A DNA stretch of 64,000 nucleotides, from the NCBI GenBank assembly GCA_009377525.1, contig WHTW01000005.1, positions 45,705 to 109,704 of the forward strand, in the 5' to 3' direction. The position numbers and the translations under genes were made by a program. Source of the stretch: Rhodospirillales bacterium. GTDB lineage: Bacteria > Pseudomonadota > Alphaproteobacteria > Reyranellales > Reyranellaceae. The notes below the pieces were generated by a model, which ran no database searches, was not told the origin of the DNA, and saw only the letters and a program-made list of their open reading frames with translations. This document shows, in pieces, positions 57,256 through 64,000 of this stretch (position 1 is the stretch's first letter; each line of letters starts with the position of its first letter).

Positions 57256-57471
57256 ATGAAGCTGCACTACTATGCCGAGACCGACTCGCTCTACATCGAG
57301 CTGCAGCCGAAGCCGGGCGCAGAGACCCGGGAGATAGCGGCGGGGCTGATCGTCGATCTGGACGCCAAGGGCGACGTGGTGGGTTTCGATATCGATCACG
57401 CATCGAGCCGGTTCGACCTGTCGACCCTCGAAACCATTGCCCTGCCGGTGAAGACGACCAAGGCGGCCTGA
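57256..57471 (+). CDS. DUF2283 family protein
   Basis: A 71-residue protein: MKLHYYAETDSLYIELQPKP and VDLDAKGDVVGFDIDHAS are the DUF2283 hallmark. These small beta-rich proteins are often paired with DUF4258-like genes and may be antitoxins. The restored upstream frame would overlap its start by four bases. A duplicated piece of hdeD begins 28 bp after its stop. Confidence 0.82.
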   Translation: MKLHYYAETDSLYIELQPKPGAETREIAAGLIVDLDAKGDVVGFDIDHASSRFDLSTLETIALPVKTTKAA

Positions 57472-58310
57472 CCGCGGATGGCCGCCGGGCAAGGCAGCGT
57501 GTCGCGGCCGGCGTCATCTGCTTCTTCCGGCCGTTCGAGGCCGCCATCGTCACCCTGATGCTGGGCATCGCCCTGATCGTCGGCGGCATCGAGCGCGGCT
57601 TCCTGGCGTGGAGCGTGCGCGAGGCCGGTAAGCCGTGGGGCTGGGTCGCCGTCTCGGCCCTGATCACCCTGCTGCTGGGCCTCATCATCGTCGCCAAGTG
57701 GCCCTACTCCAGCGCCTATACGCTCGGCATCTTCCTCGGCATCGACCTGATCTTCATCGGCTCGAGCTGGCTGGGCATCGGCCTCGCCCTCAAGAAGCAG
57801 GTCGCCTGGACCGAAGGCGGCGTCCAGCCGCAGATCGGCCAGACGCTCGCTGCGCGCCCGTTCTCCGGCCCACTCGCCGGCGGCGTCCAACGCGGCAATC
57901 AGGTCATCGCCGCCCGCGCCGTCGTCGGGCCCACGCGCGCTCTTCTCCGACCAGGCCTCGCGCCGGCGGTTGCGCAGCCAGAAGATGCAGGCCCGCGTAT
58001 CGGGCGGATAGTGCATGACGTTCTTGAGGGTCCTCTCTTTGCCCTCATGCAGCACCGTGCGCTCGACCGTGCAGCTGCAGCCCACCGCGCGCTCGTAGAG
58101 GCAGCGCGCCACCCGCGCATCGGCGACGACCCGGCCCTCGCGCACCGCTTCCGCAAACGCCGGATGGCTGGCGATCCAGTTGTCGATGGTGCGCGGCGAG
58201 ACGTCGAAGAAGCCCGCCAGCTCCGTATTGGTGGCGCCCAGCAGGCAATAGTTGTGGGCGAGCTCGCAGAATTCACGGCGGTGGGCGGTGGGACGTCCGG
58301 CAGTGGTCAT
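57396..58310 (-). CDS. phage terminase small-subunit-like protein, chimeric C-terminus
   Basis: The N-terminal 170 residues look like a phage terminase small subunit or related DNA-binding protein: a helix-turn-helix (GATNTELAGFFDVSPRTIDN, then WIASHPAFAEAV), VARCLYERAVG, and the family end YPPDTRACIFWLRNRRREAW. Downstream the frame continues without a stop into sequence antisense to the hdeD fragment and the DUF2283 gene, ending at 57396. The native stop was evidently removed when the hdeD piece was joined at about 57799. No other phage genes are near. Confidence 0.6.
   Translation of the reverse strand: MTTAGRPTAHRREFCELAHNYCLLGATNTELAGFFDVSPRTIDNWIASHPAFAEAVREGRVVADARVARCLYERAVGCSCTVERTVLHEGKERTLKNVMHYPPDTRACIFWLRNRRREAWSEKSARGPDDGAGGDDLIAALDAAGEWAGERARSERLADLRLDAAFGPGDLLLEGEADAQPARADEDQVDAEEDAERIGAGVGPLGDDDEAQQQGDQGRDGDPAPRLTGLAHAPRQEAALDAADDQGDAQHQGDDGGLERPEEADDAGRDTLPCPAAIRGQAALVVFTGRAMVSRVDRSNRLDA
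57500..57798 (+). pseudogene. partial duplicate of hdeD
   Basis: This 299-bp segment copies 56679-56980 with a three-base deletion and a few substitutions (for example GGIVRG becomes GGIERG). It has no start or transmembrane N-terminus, so it is a non-functional fragment. Its right junction replaces the 3' end of the convergent terminase-like gene. Confidence 0.85.
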
Positions 58311-58375
58311 AACCGATAATAACGCAAGTAATTTCAGAAAGCAACAAGAAGGATTTTTGCGTGCCGCAAAGGATC

Positions 58376-58463
58376 TTCGGAGCGTGGGCCTCGCGCACAA
58401 TCGACCGAAGGTCGATTGTGCGTTCCACGCATCATGAGCGGGCCGGAGGCCCGCGCTCCAAGA
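58376..58463. repeat. nested palindrome related to the CCGGACCGCG family
   Basis: Outer arms GGAGCGTGGGCCTC and GGAGGCCCGCGCTCC enclose an independent hairpin GCACAATCGACC-GAA-GGTCGATTGTGC. It lies between the terminase-like gene and the receiver-domain gene, both of which start away from it. Confidence 0.7.
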
Positions 58464-58529
58464 GTGCTAGCAGTGCTGTCACTTTTGCGGAACCTACAAT
58501 GCCCGTCGTGCGTTGGGGTGCGACGTACC

Positions 58530-59060
58530 TTGCTTCGGAACGCGACACATGCCTGGCGCCCGCCCCTGAAAGTCCTCGTGGTCGAAGACGAATCGCTGGT
58601 GGCGCTGGATATCGAGACCATGCTGGAGGAGATGGGCTGCACCGTGGTGGCGAGCGTGCCGCGCCTGGTCCGGGCGCTCGACCTCGCCTCCGGCCTCGAC
58701 TTCGATCTCGCCGTGCTCGACATCAATCTCGCCGGCGAAGTCGTCTGTCCCCTAGCCTTCCGGCTGGCCGAGCGCGGCATTCCGTTCCTGTTCAGCACGG
58801 GCTACAGCACGGCGACCCTGCCGCCGGAACTGCGCGATCGGCCCGTCCTCCGGAAACCCGTCATGCTCGCCAGCCTGAAGCGCGCGGTCGCCCTGGCCAG
58901 GACCGGGATCAGGAGCGTGAACCAGTCTAGGCAGGACCCGACGACGGCGCGGCCATCGGCAGAACGTTGGTCACCGGCAACATTGATCTTCGTCGGACCC
59001 CGCGCTGAGCGGCGCGAATCCAACCAGATCCTTAGACTCTGTCCGCACGCTGCGTCATGA
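58530..59060 (+). CDS. response-regulator receiver protein
   Basis: A receiver domain of about 120 residues plus a variable tail. LKVLVVEDESLVALDIETML contains the acidic pocket; the phospho-accepting aspartate is in LAVLDINLAG; ST in LFSTGYS and K in VLRKPV complete the active site. No output domain is present, so it is a CheY/CheB-like single-domain regulator of the kind common in alphaproteobacteria. The start is uncertain: TTG at 58530, GTG at 58518, or a CTG at 58566 immediately before the conserved KVLVVEDE. No kinase gene is nearby. Confidence 0.8.
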   Translation: MLRNATHAWRPPLKVLVVEDESLVALDIETMLEEMGCTVVASVPRLVRALDLASGLDFDLAVLDINLAGEVVCPLAFRLAERGIPFLFSTGYSTATLPPELRDRPVLRKPVMLASLKRAVALARTGIRSVNQSRQDPTTARPSAERWSPATLIFVGPRAERRESNQILRLCPHAAS

Positions 59061-59146
59061 TCGATCCGCAAGCCGGGCGAACAAGACGCGGCGCAATCGA
59101 TCGTTCACGGACATGGGTGGGCTGAAGCGGCCAAAGGGAGCTGACG

Positions 59147-60613
59147 ATGTCTCTCATTGATGAGCGGCTTCTCGAGAGCAAGATGACCGAGATCGAGCAG
59201 GCGCGAGCCTGGAGTCCCCGCGTCATCTCCAAGTTCGAAACGCTCATTCGCAGCGGTGACGAAGTCACGGTCTACCGCGCCAATCCCCTCGCCTTCACGC
59301 GCGACCGCGGCGTGACGGAGCCTGAAGCCATTGATCTCTTCCTGCATGCCTCGCGGGCCGGACTGCTCGACATGCATTGGGACATCCTCTGCCCCCATTC
59401 CGGGTTGGTCCTGGAGAGTTTCGGAAAGCTGCGATCGCTCCGGAGCCACTTTGTCTGCGGGTTGTGCGATATCGACGGCCAAACCGAGCTCGACGACTTC
59501 ATCGAGGTGAGCTTTGCCGTGTCGCCGCAAGTCCGGCCCCTGTCCTTGCACGACGCGGAGAGCCTCTCGGTCGAGGACCTCCACTGGAAGCTGCGATTCT
59601 CGAGTACCGGCCGTTTTCCGGGTGGACAGACGAGGTTCGTGGACTTCCTGCGCGGTCTCATCCGCGGCATGACCTATCTGCCTGCCGGCGCAACGACGAC
59701 GTTGCAGGCCGAGCTCGACCCGGGAGGGATCTCCGGCGTCAACGTCCAGACCCAAGCCGGATTCATGCTGCCCGTCGCGGGCCCTCGCGTCACCACGCCG
59801 ACACGGCTTCGCATCACCTACGACGGGCAGCGGTTCACGGCGGATCTGGCGGCGCTGCCGCCCGGCCCGGCTGTCGTCGAGGTCACACACACCGGCTCGC
59901 GCCGCGGCTCACTTCTCTTGACCAACTGGCCGGCGGAAGTACTAGCCGTGCCGACGAAGCCGACACTCGAATTCGACCCCTATCTTTCCGGCGGTATGCT
60001 GCTGACGCGCCAGACCTTCCGGAAGCTCTTCCGATCGGAGCGTGTGGACGAGCAGGAAGGGCTGGGAGTCCGGCAGGTGGCACTTCTGTTCACGGACCTG
60101 AAGGGCTCAACGGCGCTATACGAGCAACTCGGGGATCTCAATGCCTACGCCCTGGTCCGCGAGCACTTCGCCCTGCTCGATGCCGCCGCGCATGCCCACG
60201 CCGGCGCCATCGTGAAGACCATCGGCGACGCGGTGATGGCTGCCTTCTCGCGGCCGGTCGACGCGGTGGCGGCAGCCCTGCAAATCCTGCAGCAGATAGA
60301 CCAGTTCAATCGTGGGCATGCCGCTCCGGCCATCATTCTCAAGATAGGCGCACATTGCGGACCATCGATCGCCGTCAAACTCAACGAGAACCTGGACTAT
60401 TTCGGCCAGACCGTGAACATCGCCGCGCGCGTGCAGTCGTGTGCCGGCGCCGCCGAAATCTGCCTTACCGAGGCGCTCTACACGGCACCCGGCGTGCGAG
60501 AGTTGCTCACTGGCCACGATGTCGTCGAGTTCGACGCGCCGCTGCGCGGCGTGCAAGGTGACGCGCGCGTTTACCGCGTAACCGGCGGATCGCCGTCCAA
60601 ACAAGCCGGCTGA
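59147..60613 (+). CDS. class III adenylate/guanylate cyclase with DUF5939-like domain
   Basis: A 488-residue protein. The N-terminal region (about 40-290) matches the DUF5939 module: NPLAFTRDRGVTEPEAIDLF then LHASRAGLLDMHWDILCP. The C-terminal catalytic domain (about 305-480) has the metal aspartates in LFTDLKGSTALYE and IGDAVMAAF; the substrate-selecting positions suggest cyclase rather than phosphodiesterase activity. No membrane segment is seen, so it is probably cytoplasmic. It may serve the cNMP-binding patatin protein in this window, but that is inference. Confidence 0.9.
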   Translation: MSLIDERLLESKMTEIEQARAWSPRVISKFETLIRSGDEVTVYRANPLAFTRDRGVTEPEAIDLFLHASRAGLLDMHWDILCPHSGLVLESFGKLRSLRSHFVCGLCDIDGQTELDDFIEVSFAVSPQVRPLSLHDAESLSVEDLHWKLRFSSTGRFPGGQTRFVDFLRGLIRGMTYLPAGATTTLQAELDPGGISGVNVQTQAGFMLPVAGPRVTTPTRLRITYDGQRFTADLAALPPGPAVVEVTHTGSRRGSLLLTNWPAEVLAVPTKPTLEFDPYLSGGMLLTRQTFRKLFRSERVDEQEGLGVRQVALLFTDLKGSTALYEQLGDLNAYALVREHFALLDAAAHAHAGAIVKTIGDAVMAAFSRPVDAVAAALQILQQIDQFNRGHAAPAIILKIGAHCGPSIAVKLNENLDYFGQTVNIAARVQSCAGAAEICLTEALYTAPGVRELLTGHDVVEFDAPLRGVQGDARVYRVTGGSPSKQAG

Positions 60614-60668
60614 CCACCTTCCCCCAGAACAGCACGCGGGCAATCCGTCCCCGCGCAGCGAGGTCGCG

Positions 60669-61025
60669 TCAATCGGCGGCCGCGCTGAAGTCGGACGCTG
60701 GCAATCCCAAGGTGGCTTCGATCGGAAACGTGAAGATCTTGCCAGCAAGCCCATCGCATTGGCCGAGCTCGAGGTTTATTTCCCTCTCCTCGAAGGTGAT
60801 GCGGCGCAATTGCGAGAGGGTAACCCCGCGGTCGACGCAGGTGTTGCCGATCTTCTCGAGGATCAGACGGAGCGGCGGGTACCAGGATGGATGCGGCGTC
60901 GACCGGACACGTATTGAGATATCCCGACCATCGGCTTCGAAGGCCAAGGATGCGAGTTCGCGCGAACTCACGTTCCCATTCGCGAGTTTGTCTGCGATTT
61001 CGCTCAGAAAACATGCAGTGTCCAT
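60669..61025 (-). CDS. hypothetical protein
   Basis: A 118-residue acidic protein, not recognised. It starts MDTACFLSEIADKLANGNVS and contains WYPPLRLILEKIGNTCVDRG. GGGGGG lies seven bases before the ATG, and codon bias is GC-rich though less so than in neighbours. There are two cysteines and no membrane segment. It is convergent with the cyclase gene. Confidence 0.65.
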   Translation of the reverse strand: MDTACFLSEIADKLANGNVSSRELASLAFEADGRDISIRVRSTPHPSWYPPLRLILEKIGNTCVDRGVTLSQLRRITFEEREINLELGQCDGLAGKIFTFPIEATLGLPASDFSAAAD

Positions 61026-61071
61026 CGGCCACCCCCCTGAACCGATGGAAGACTAGATTTGTCACAGACTG

Positions 61072-61287
61072 ATGACAATGGTCCGTACGTTATTCGCCGT
61101 CCTCGAATTGGCATTCCCCTCCTCGGCGGCAACTGTATCTGGGCTCGGCATCGCGCTGGTGCTTGAGCTCAAGAGCGTCGGCCAAGGACCTGCGCAATCA
61201 CTCTTCACCGTGACGTTGGCGATCACCGAGCGCGAGGCGCTGAAGTACGCGCTGTCGGGCGAGGGTCCAAAACGCTTTGTTCGGTAG
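61072..61287 (+). CDS. hypothetical small protein
   Basis: A 71-residue frame, MTMVRTLFAVLELAFPSSAA then FTVTLAITEREALKYALSGE. Third codon positions are mostly G or C, supporting coding, but no ribosome site is evident and no family is recognised. It is divergent from the hypothetical gene at 60669. Confidence 0.4.
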   Translation: MTMVRTLFAVLELAFPSSAATVSGLGIALVLELKSVGQGPAQSLFTVTLAITEREALKYALSGEGPKRFVR

Positions 61288-61546
61288 CGAAGGATCGCCC
61301 AGCACTCCCAGGTTGTCCTGGTCACGTCGCCACAGCTTAGTCACGTCGAGGCTGACGAATGCTGTGCTACGTCTGTCGCGGGACGTGTGTGGAATCTTTC
61401 GGCTCGATTTTGGATCGAGGGGGCTTTACGCCGCTCGCCCCTGACAGGGTGTAGCGTCGACTGGTAAGGTGCGCCCGGAATGGCGGCCGCGTGGCCGCTG
61501 ATTCCGGCAACGCCACTCCTTTGTCCAAATCGTATCGCGCCACCCG
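61288..61546. other. gene-free upstream region of the large protein
   Basis: About 260 bp without a convincing gene. It probably holds the promoter of the large propeller/malectin gene. Two short complementary stretches (GGAATGGCGGCCGCG... and ...CGCTGATTCC) near 61478-61505 could form a hairpin in the leader. Confidence 0.4.
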
Positions 61547-61570
61547 CCCGTCTGGTTTTTTTGCGACGGG
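61547..61570 (+). promoter_or_regulatory. hairpin covering the ribosome site
   Basis: CCCGTC (61547-61552) can pair with GACGGG (61565-61570), placing a T-rich loop (TGGTTTTTTTGC) between them. The right arm overlaps the GGGGG ribosome site of the large gene that starts at 61579. The hairpin could reduce translation until opened. Confidence 0.35.
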
Positions 61571-61578
61571 GGCCGACA

Positions 61579-64000
61579 ATGGCAGTCTCTTTCACTACTC
61601 AAGCGGTGGTAGGCGGACTTTCCAACCCGACCACTCTGCAGTTCGGTCCAGACGGCCGGCTCTACGTTGCCCAGCAGGACGGCCTCATCAAGGTCTACGA
61701 CGTCACCCAGCCGGTGCCCGGCCAGTGGTCGGCGGTCGAGGCGGAGACGCTGAGCCTCATCAAGAACATACCCAATCACAACGACGACGGGTCGCTGAAC
61801 ACCTCGATCACTGATCGTCAGGTCACCGGCATCCTGGTCACGGGGACCACCGCCAACCCCGTGATCTACGTCACCTCGAGCGATCCGCGCATCGGCAACT
61901 TCGGCGATCTCAACCTCGACACCAACTCCGGCATCCTGTCCAAGCTGACCTGGAACGGCAGCAGCTGGGACAAAGTCGACCTGATCCGCGGGCTGCCGCG
62001 CTCGGAGGAGAACCACTCGCCCAACGGCATGGTATTGAGCGCCGACGGCACCAAGCTCTACCTGGCGCAGGGCGGCAACACCAACAACGGCGCGCCGTCG
62101 CAGTTTTTCTCCAATACGGCGGAATATGCGCTGGCCGCTGCCGTGCTCGAGATCGACCTCGTCGCGCTCGAGGCGATTCCCGACAAGGTTTTCACCTACG
62201 CGCCTGGCATCACCAGCACCTATAAATACGACCTGCCGACGCTCAACGATCCGACGGTCCCAAACAATGGCGCGGCGGGCAACGAGACCGCTGCCGGTCT
62301 CGACGTCGGCGGACCGTTCGGCGGCAATGACGGCCTGAACCAGGCAATCCTGCCGGCCGACGCGCCGTTGCGCATCTTTGCCACGGGTCTGCGAAACGCC
62401 TACGACTTGGTTCTCGCCCAGTCCGGCAAGTTCTTCACCATCGACAACGGTGGCAATCAGGGCCTGGGCGGCACGCCGATCTTCGTCAACGGAGAACCGA
62501 CCAACCAGTTCAACAACGGCGGCGTCGGCAGCCCGGATTTCCTGTATCAGCTCGCGGACGGCGGCTACTACGGCCATCCCGACCCGACGCGCGCCAACCA
62601 GGACGGCGCCATCCTGGCCTATTCCGACGGATCCAATCCGCAGGTCGACGCCAGCATCCCCAACGCAGCGGCGGCCGTGCCGACCGGCGTGCAGATCGCG
62701 CCGGGCTTCGTGATCGATCCGTCCAAGTTCACCTCCTCCGCCGCACGACTGGCGCAGGACGGGCAGTTCACCGTGGGCCAGCAATCGCTGGCGGAGTTCG
62801 GCGCCTCGACCAACGGCCTGATGGAATACACCGCCGGCGCCTTCAACGGCGAGATCACCGGCGACCTGATCACGGCGTCGTTCGACGGCACCCTGAAGCT
62901 GATCCAGCTCGCGCCCGACGGCGTCACCGTCGAGAGCGTCACCACGCTGGCGACGCCGGGCGGCACGCCGCTCGACCTCGTGCAGGGGCCGGACGGCTCG
63001 ATCTGGGTCGCCCAGATCGGCGCCGGCCAGATCCTGGCGCTGACGCCATCGAGCGGACCTGCGGCCAACGACCCCGACATGGACGACGATGGTCTGCTCA
63101 ACACCGTCGACCCGTTCCAGGCCGATGCCGCCAACGGCTTCGGCACGTTCCTCGCGAGCAATGCCAGCTTGAACTGGAATTTCCAGTTCGGCGCCGGCAA
63201 CAGCACGCCTGGGCCGAACGGCCTTTTCCTCGGCCTGACCGGTCACATGGTCAACGGCACGCGCGACTTCGTGGCGCCGGTCGCCGAGGGCGGCCTTGAT
63301 CTTACCAACGTCAAGACCGGCACCGCTGCCGGCGGCGGCCTGGTCGTGGTCGAGGAGGTGTCGACCGGCACGGCGAGCGGCAGCGCCAACAGCGGCGAAT
63401 TCGTCTTCCAGACCGGCGTGGCGCTGGCGCCCGACATCCAGACCTTCACCGTCAAGTGGACGGCGCTCAATCCGTTTCCCGGGCTCGCCACTGCGCCGAC
63501 GATACGTGAGATTGGCGGCTTCATCGGCACCGGCGACCAGTCCAATTTCCTCAAGGTGGTGGCGGGCCCGTCCGGCATGCTGTTCCAGCTCGAGAGCAAC
63601 GGCGCCACCGCCGCCTCGCAGACGGTGAGCGCTCCCGGTGTCGCCACGGCGCCGGTCGACAGCAGTTTGGTCTTCGAGCTGACGGTCAATCGCGCGACGT
63701 CGATGGCGACGCCGTCGGTGACCTATACCGGCAGCAGCGGTCCGGTGACGGTGACCGGCAACGCCATAAACCTTGCCGGCACTGCGGTCCTGTCGGCGAT
63801 CAACGGCACCCACACCGTGCAGGGCGACGCCAGCGGTCTCGCCGTCGGCCTGTGGTCGAGCAACACCGGTGAGGGCAGCCAGAACACGTTCCAGGCGTCG
63901 TTCGACGACATCCTGATCACCTCGACCGGCCCGTCCGGCCAGCTCGTCACGGCGGTGAATGTGGGCGGCGGTCAGGTGACGGCGAGCAACGGCGTGGTGT
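61579..64000 (+). CDS. very large beta-propeller / malectin protein, 3' end outside window
   Basis: An open frame of at least 807 residues runs off the window. The N-terminal part (1-480) is a sugar-dehydrogenase-like beta-propeller: GGLSNPTTLQFGPDGRLYVA, ENHSPNGMVLSADGTKLYLA and QGPDGSIWVAQIGAGQILAL. It is followed by a calcium-type DPDMDDDGLLNTVDPF segment, then beta-rich domains. The last residues (QLVTAVNVGGGQVTASNGVV) begin a malectin-like carbohydrate-binding domain. There is no signal peptide, as in type I-secreted RTX proteins. GGGGG lies seven bases before the ATG. Confidence 0.85.
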   Translation, partial: MAVSFTTQAVVGGLSNPTTLQFGPDGRLYVAQQDGLIKVYDVTQPVPGQWSAVEAETLSLIKNIPNHNDDGSLNTSITDRQVTGILVTGTTANPVIYVTSSDPRIGNFGDLNLDTNSGILSKLTWNGSSWDKVDLIRGLPRSEENHSPNGMVLSADGTKLYLAQGGNTNNGAPSQFFSNTAEYALAAAVLEIDLVALEAIPDKVFTYAPGITSTYKYDLPTLNDPTVPNNGAAGNETAAGLDVGGPFGGNDGLNQAILPADAPLRIFATGLRNAYDLVLAQSGKFFTIDNGGNQGLGGTPIFVNGEPTNQFNNGGVGSPDFLYQLADGGYYGHPDPTRANQDGAILAYSDGSNPQVDASIPNAAAAVPTGVQIAPGFVIDPSKFTSSAARLAQDGQFTVGQQSLAEFGASTNGLMEYTAGAFNGEITGDLITASFDGTLKLIQLAPDGVTVESVTTLATPGGTPLDLVQGPDGSIWVAQIGAGQILALTPSSGPAANDPDMDDDGLLNTVDPFQADAANGFGTFLASNASLNWNFQFGAGNSTPGPNGLFLGLTGHMVNGTRDFVAPVAEGGLDLTNVKTGTAAGGGLVVVEEVSTGTASGSANSGEFVFQTGVALAPDIQTFTVKWTALNPFPGLATAPTIREIGGFIGTGDQSNFLKVVAGPSGMLFQLESNGATAASQTVSAPGVATAPVDSSLVFELTVNRATSMATPSVTYTGSSGPVTVTGNAINLAGTAVLSAINGTHTVQGDASGLAVGLWSSNTGEGSQNTFQASFDDILITSTGPSGQLVTAVNVGGGQVTASNGVV

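Noticed and set aside
57396..58310. Prophage
   Set aside because: Only one terminase-small-subunit-like gene is present, without capsid, portal, integrase or lysis genes.
57558..58319. 253-codon plus-strand frame starting inside the hdeD copy
   Set aside because: Its first part is a 5'-truncated hdeD duplicate and the rest is antisense to the terminase-like gene.
61426..63813. 795-codon open frame on the minus strand
   Set aside because: It is the shadow of the large propeller/malectin gene, whose plus-strand frame contains the recognisable motifs but no stop inside the window.

Overview
The window is a gene-dense, high-GC stretch of bacterial chromosome. Strong GC-rich codon bias, ATGA start/stop overlaps and GGAGG-type ribosome binding sites are seen throughout. 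The gene set points to an alphaproteobacterium of the Rhodospirillales/Hyphomicrobiales type; a Reyranella-like soil or water organism would fit, but that is inference. Supporting genes are gltB/gltD, a bifunctional putA without a DNA-binding domain, a cbpA/cbpM chaperone pair, hrpB, DUF1194, DUF1127 and tripartite-tricarboxylate (Bug-type) binding proteins. No tRNA, rRNA, CRISPR array or intact transposon was recognised. One gene resembles a phage terminase small subunit.

Layout. 1-8.8 kb: alpha/beta hydrolase, glyoxalase-like protein, cbpA-cbpM, a one-module adenylation/carrier/thioesterase synthetase beside an acyl-CoA dehydrogenase, and small genes. 8.8-18 kb: LysR regulator divergent from a GFA/flavin-oxidoreductase pair, aroQ, and the glutamate synthase genes gltB-gltD. 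18-24 kb: lipoprotein, lactonase-like hydrolase, a frameshifted Bug protein, putA. 24-33 kb: a catabolic region with a two-subunit Rieske dioxygenase, Baeyer-Villiger-type monooxygenase, thiamine-diphosphate enzyme, SnoaL-like and EthD proteins, and two decayed Bug genes. 33-42.6 kb: orphan antitoxin-like gene, hrpB, cupins, amidase, apt, thioesterase, DUF2817 and a cNMP-patatin protein. 42.6-45 kb: operon of ArsR, SRPBCC, NTF2-like and MFS genes. 45-49 kb: DUF2000/AraC pair, then DUF2231-GH15 glucoamylase-membrane protein. 49-55.3 kb: FAD monooxygenase and a five-gene acyl-CoA cluster (HMG-CoA-synthase-like/DUF35 fusion, thiolase, two MaoC proteins, SDR). 55.5-64 kb: Nudix, HdeD with a tandem partial duplication, a DUF2283 pair, the terminase-like chimera, a receiver protein, a DUF5939-type cyclase, and a very large propeller/malectin protein that runs off the window.

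The spaces between genes are unusually rich in perfect or near-perfect palindromes. One family is a paired-hairpin element (three copies) whose stems differ by compensatory changes. Another is a set of long nested palindromes sharing a TTCCGGACCGCG core. Several genes show recent damage: three Bug pseudogenes, a frameshift in the DUF2283 partner, and a duplication that removed the stop codon of the terminase-like gene.

Coordinates of long genes are secure. Several starts are inferred from ribosome binding sites or conservation and are flagged as such.
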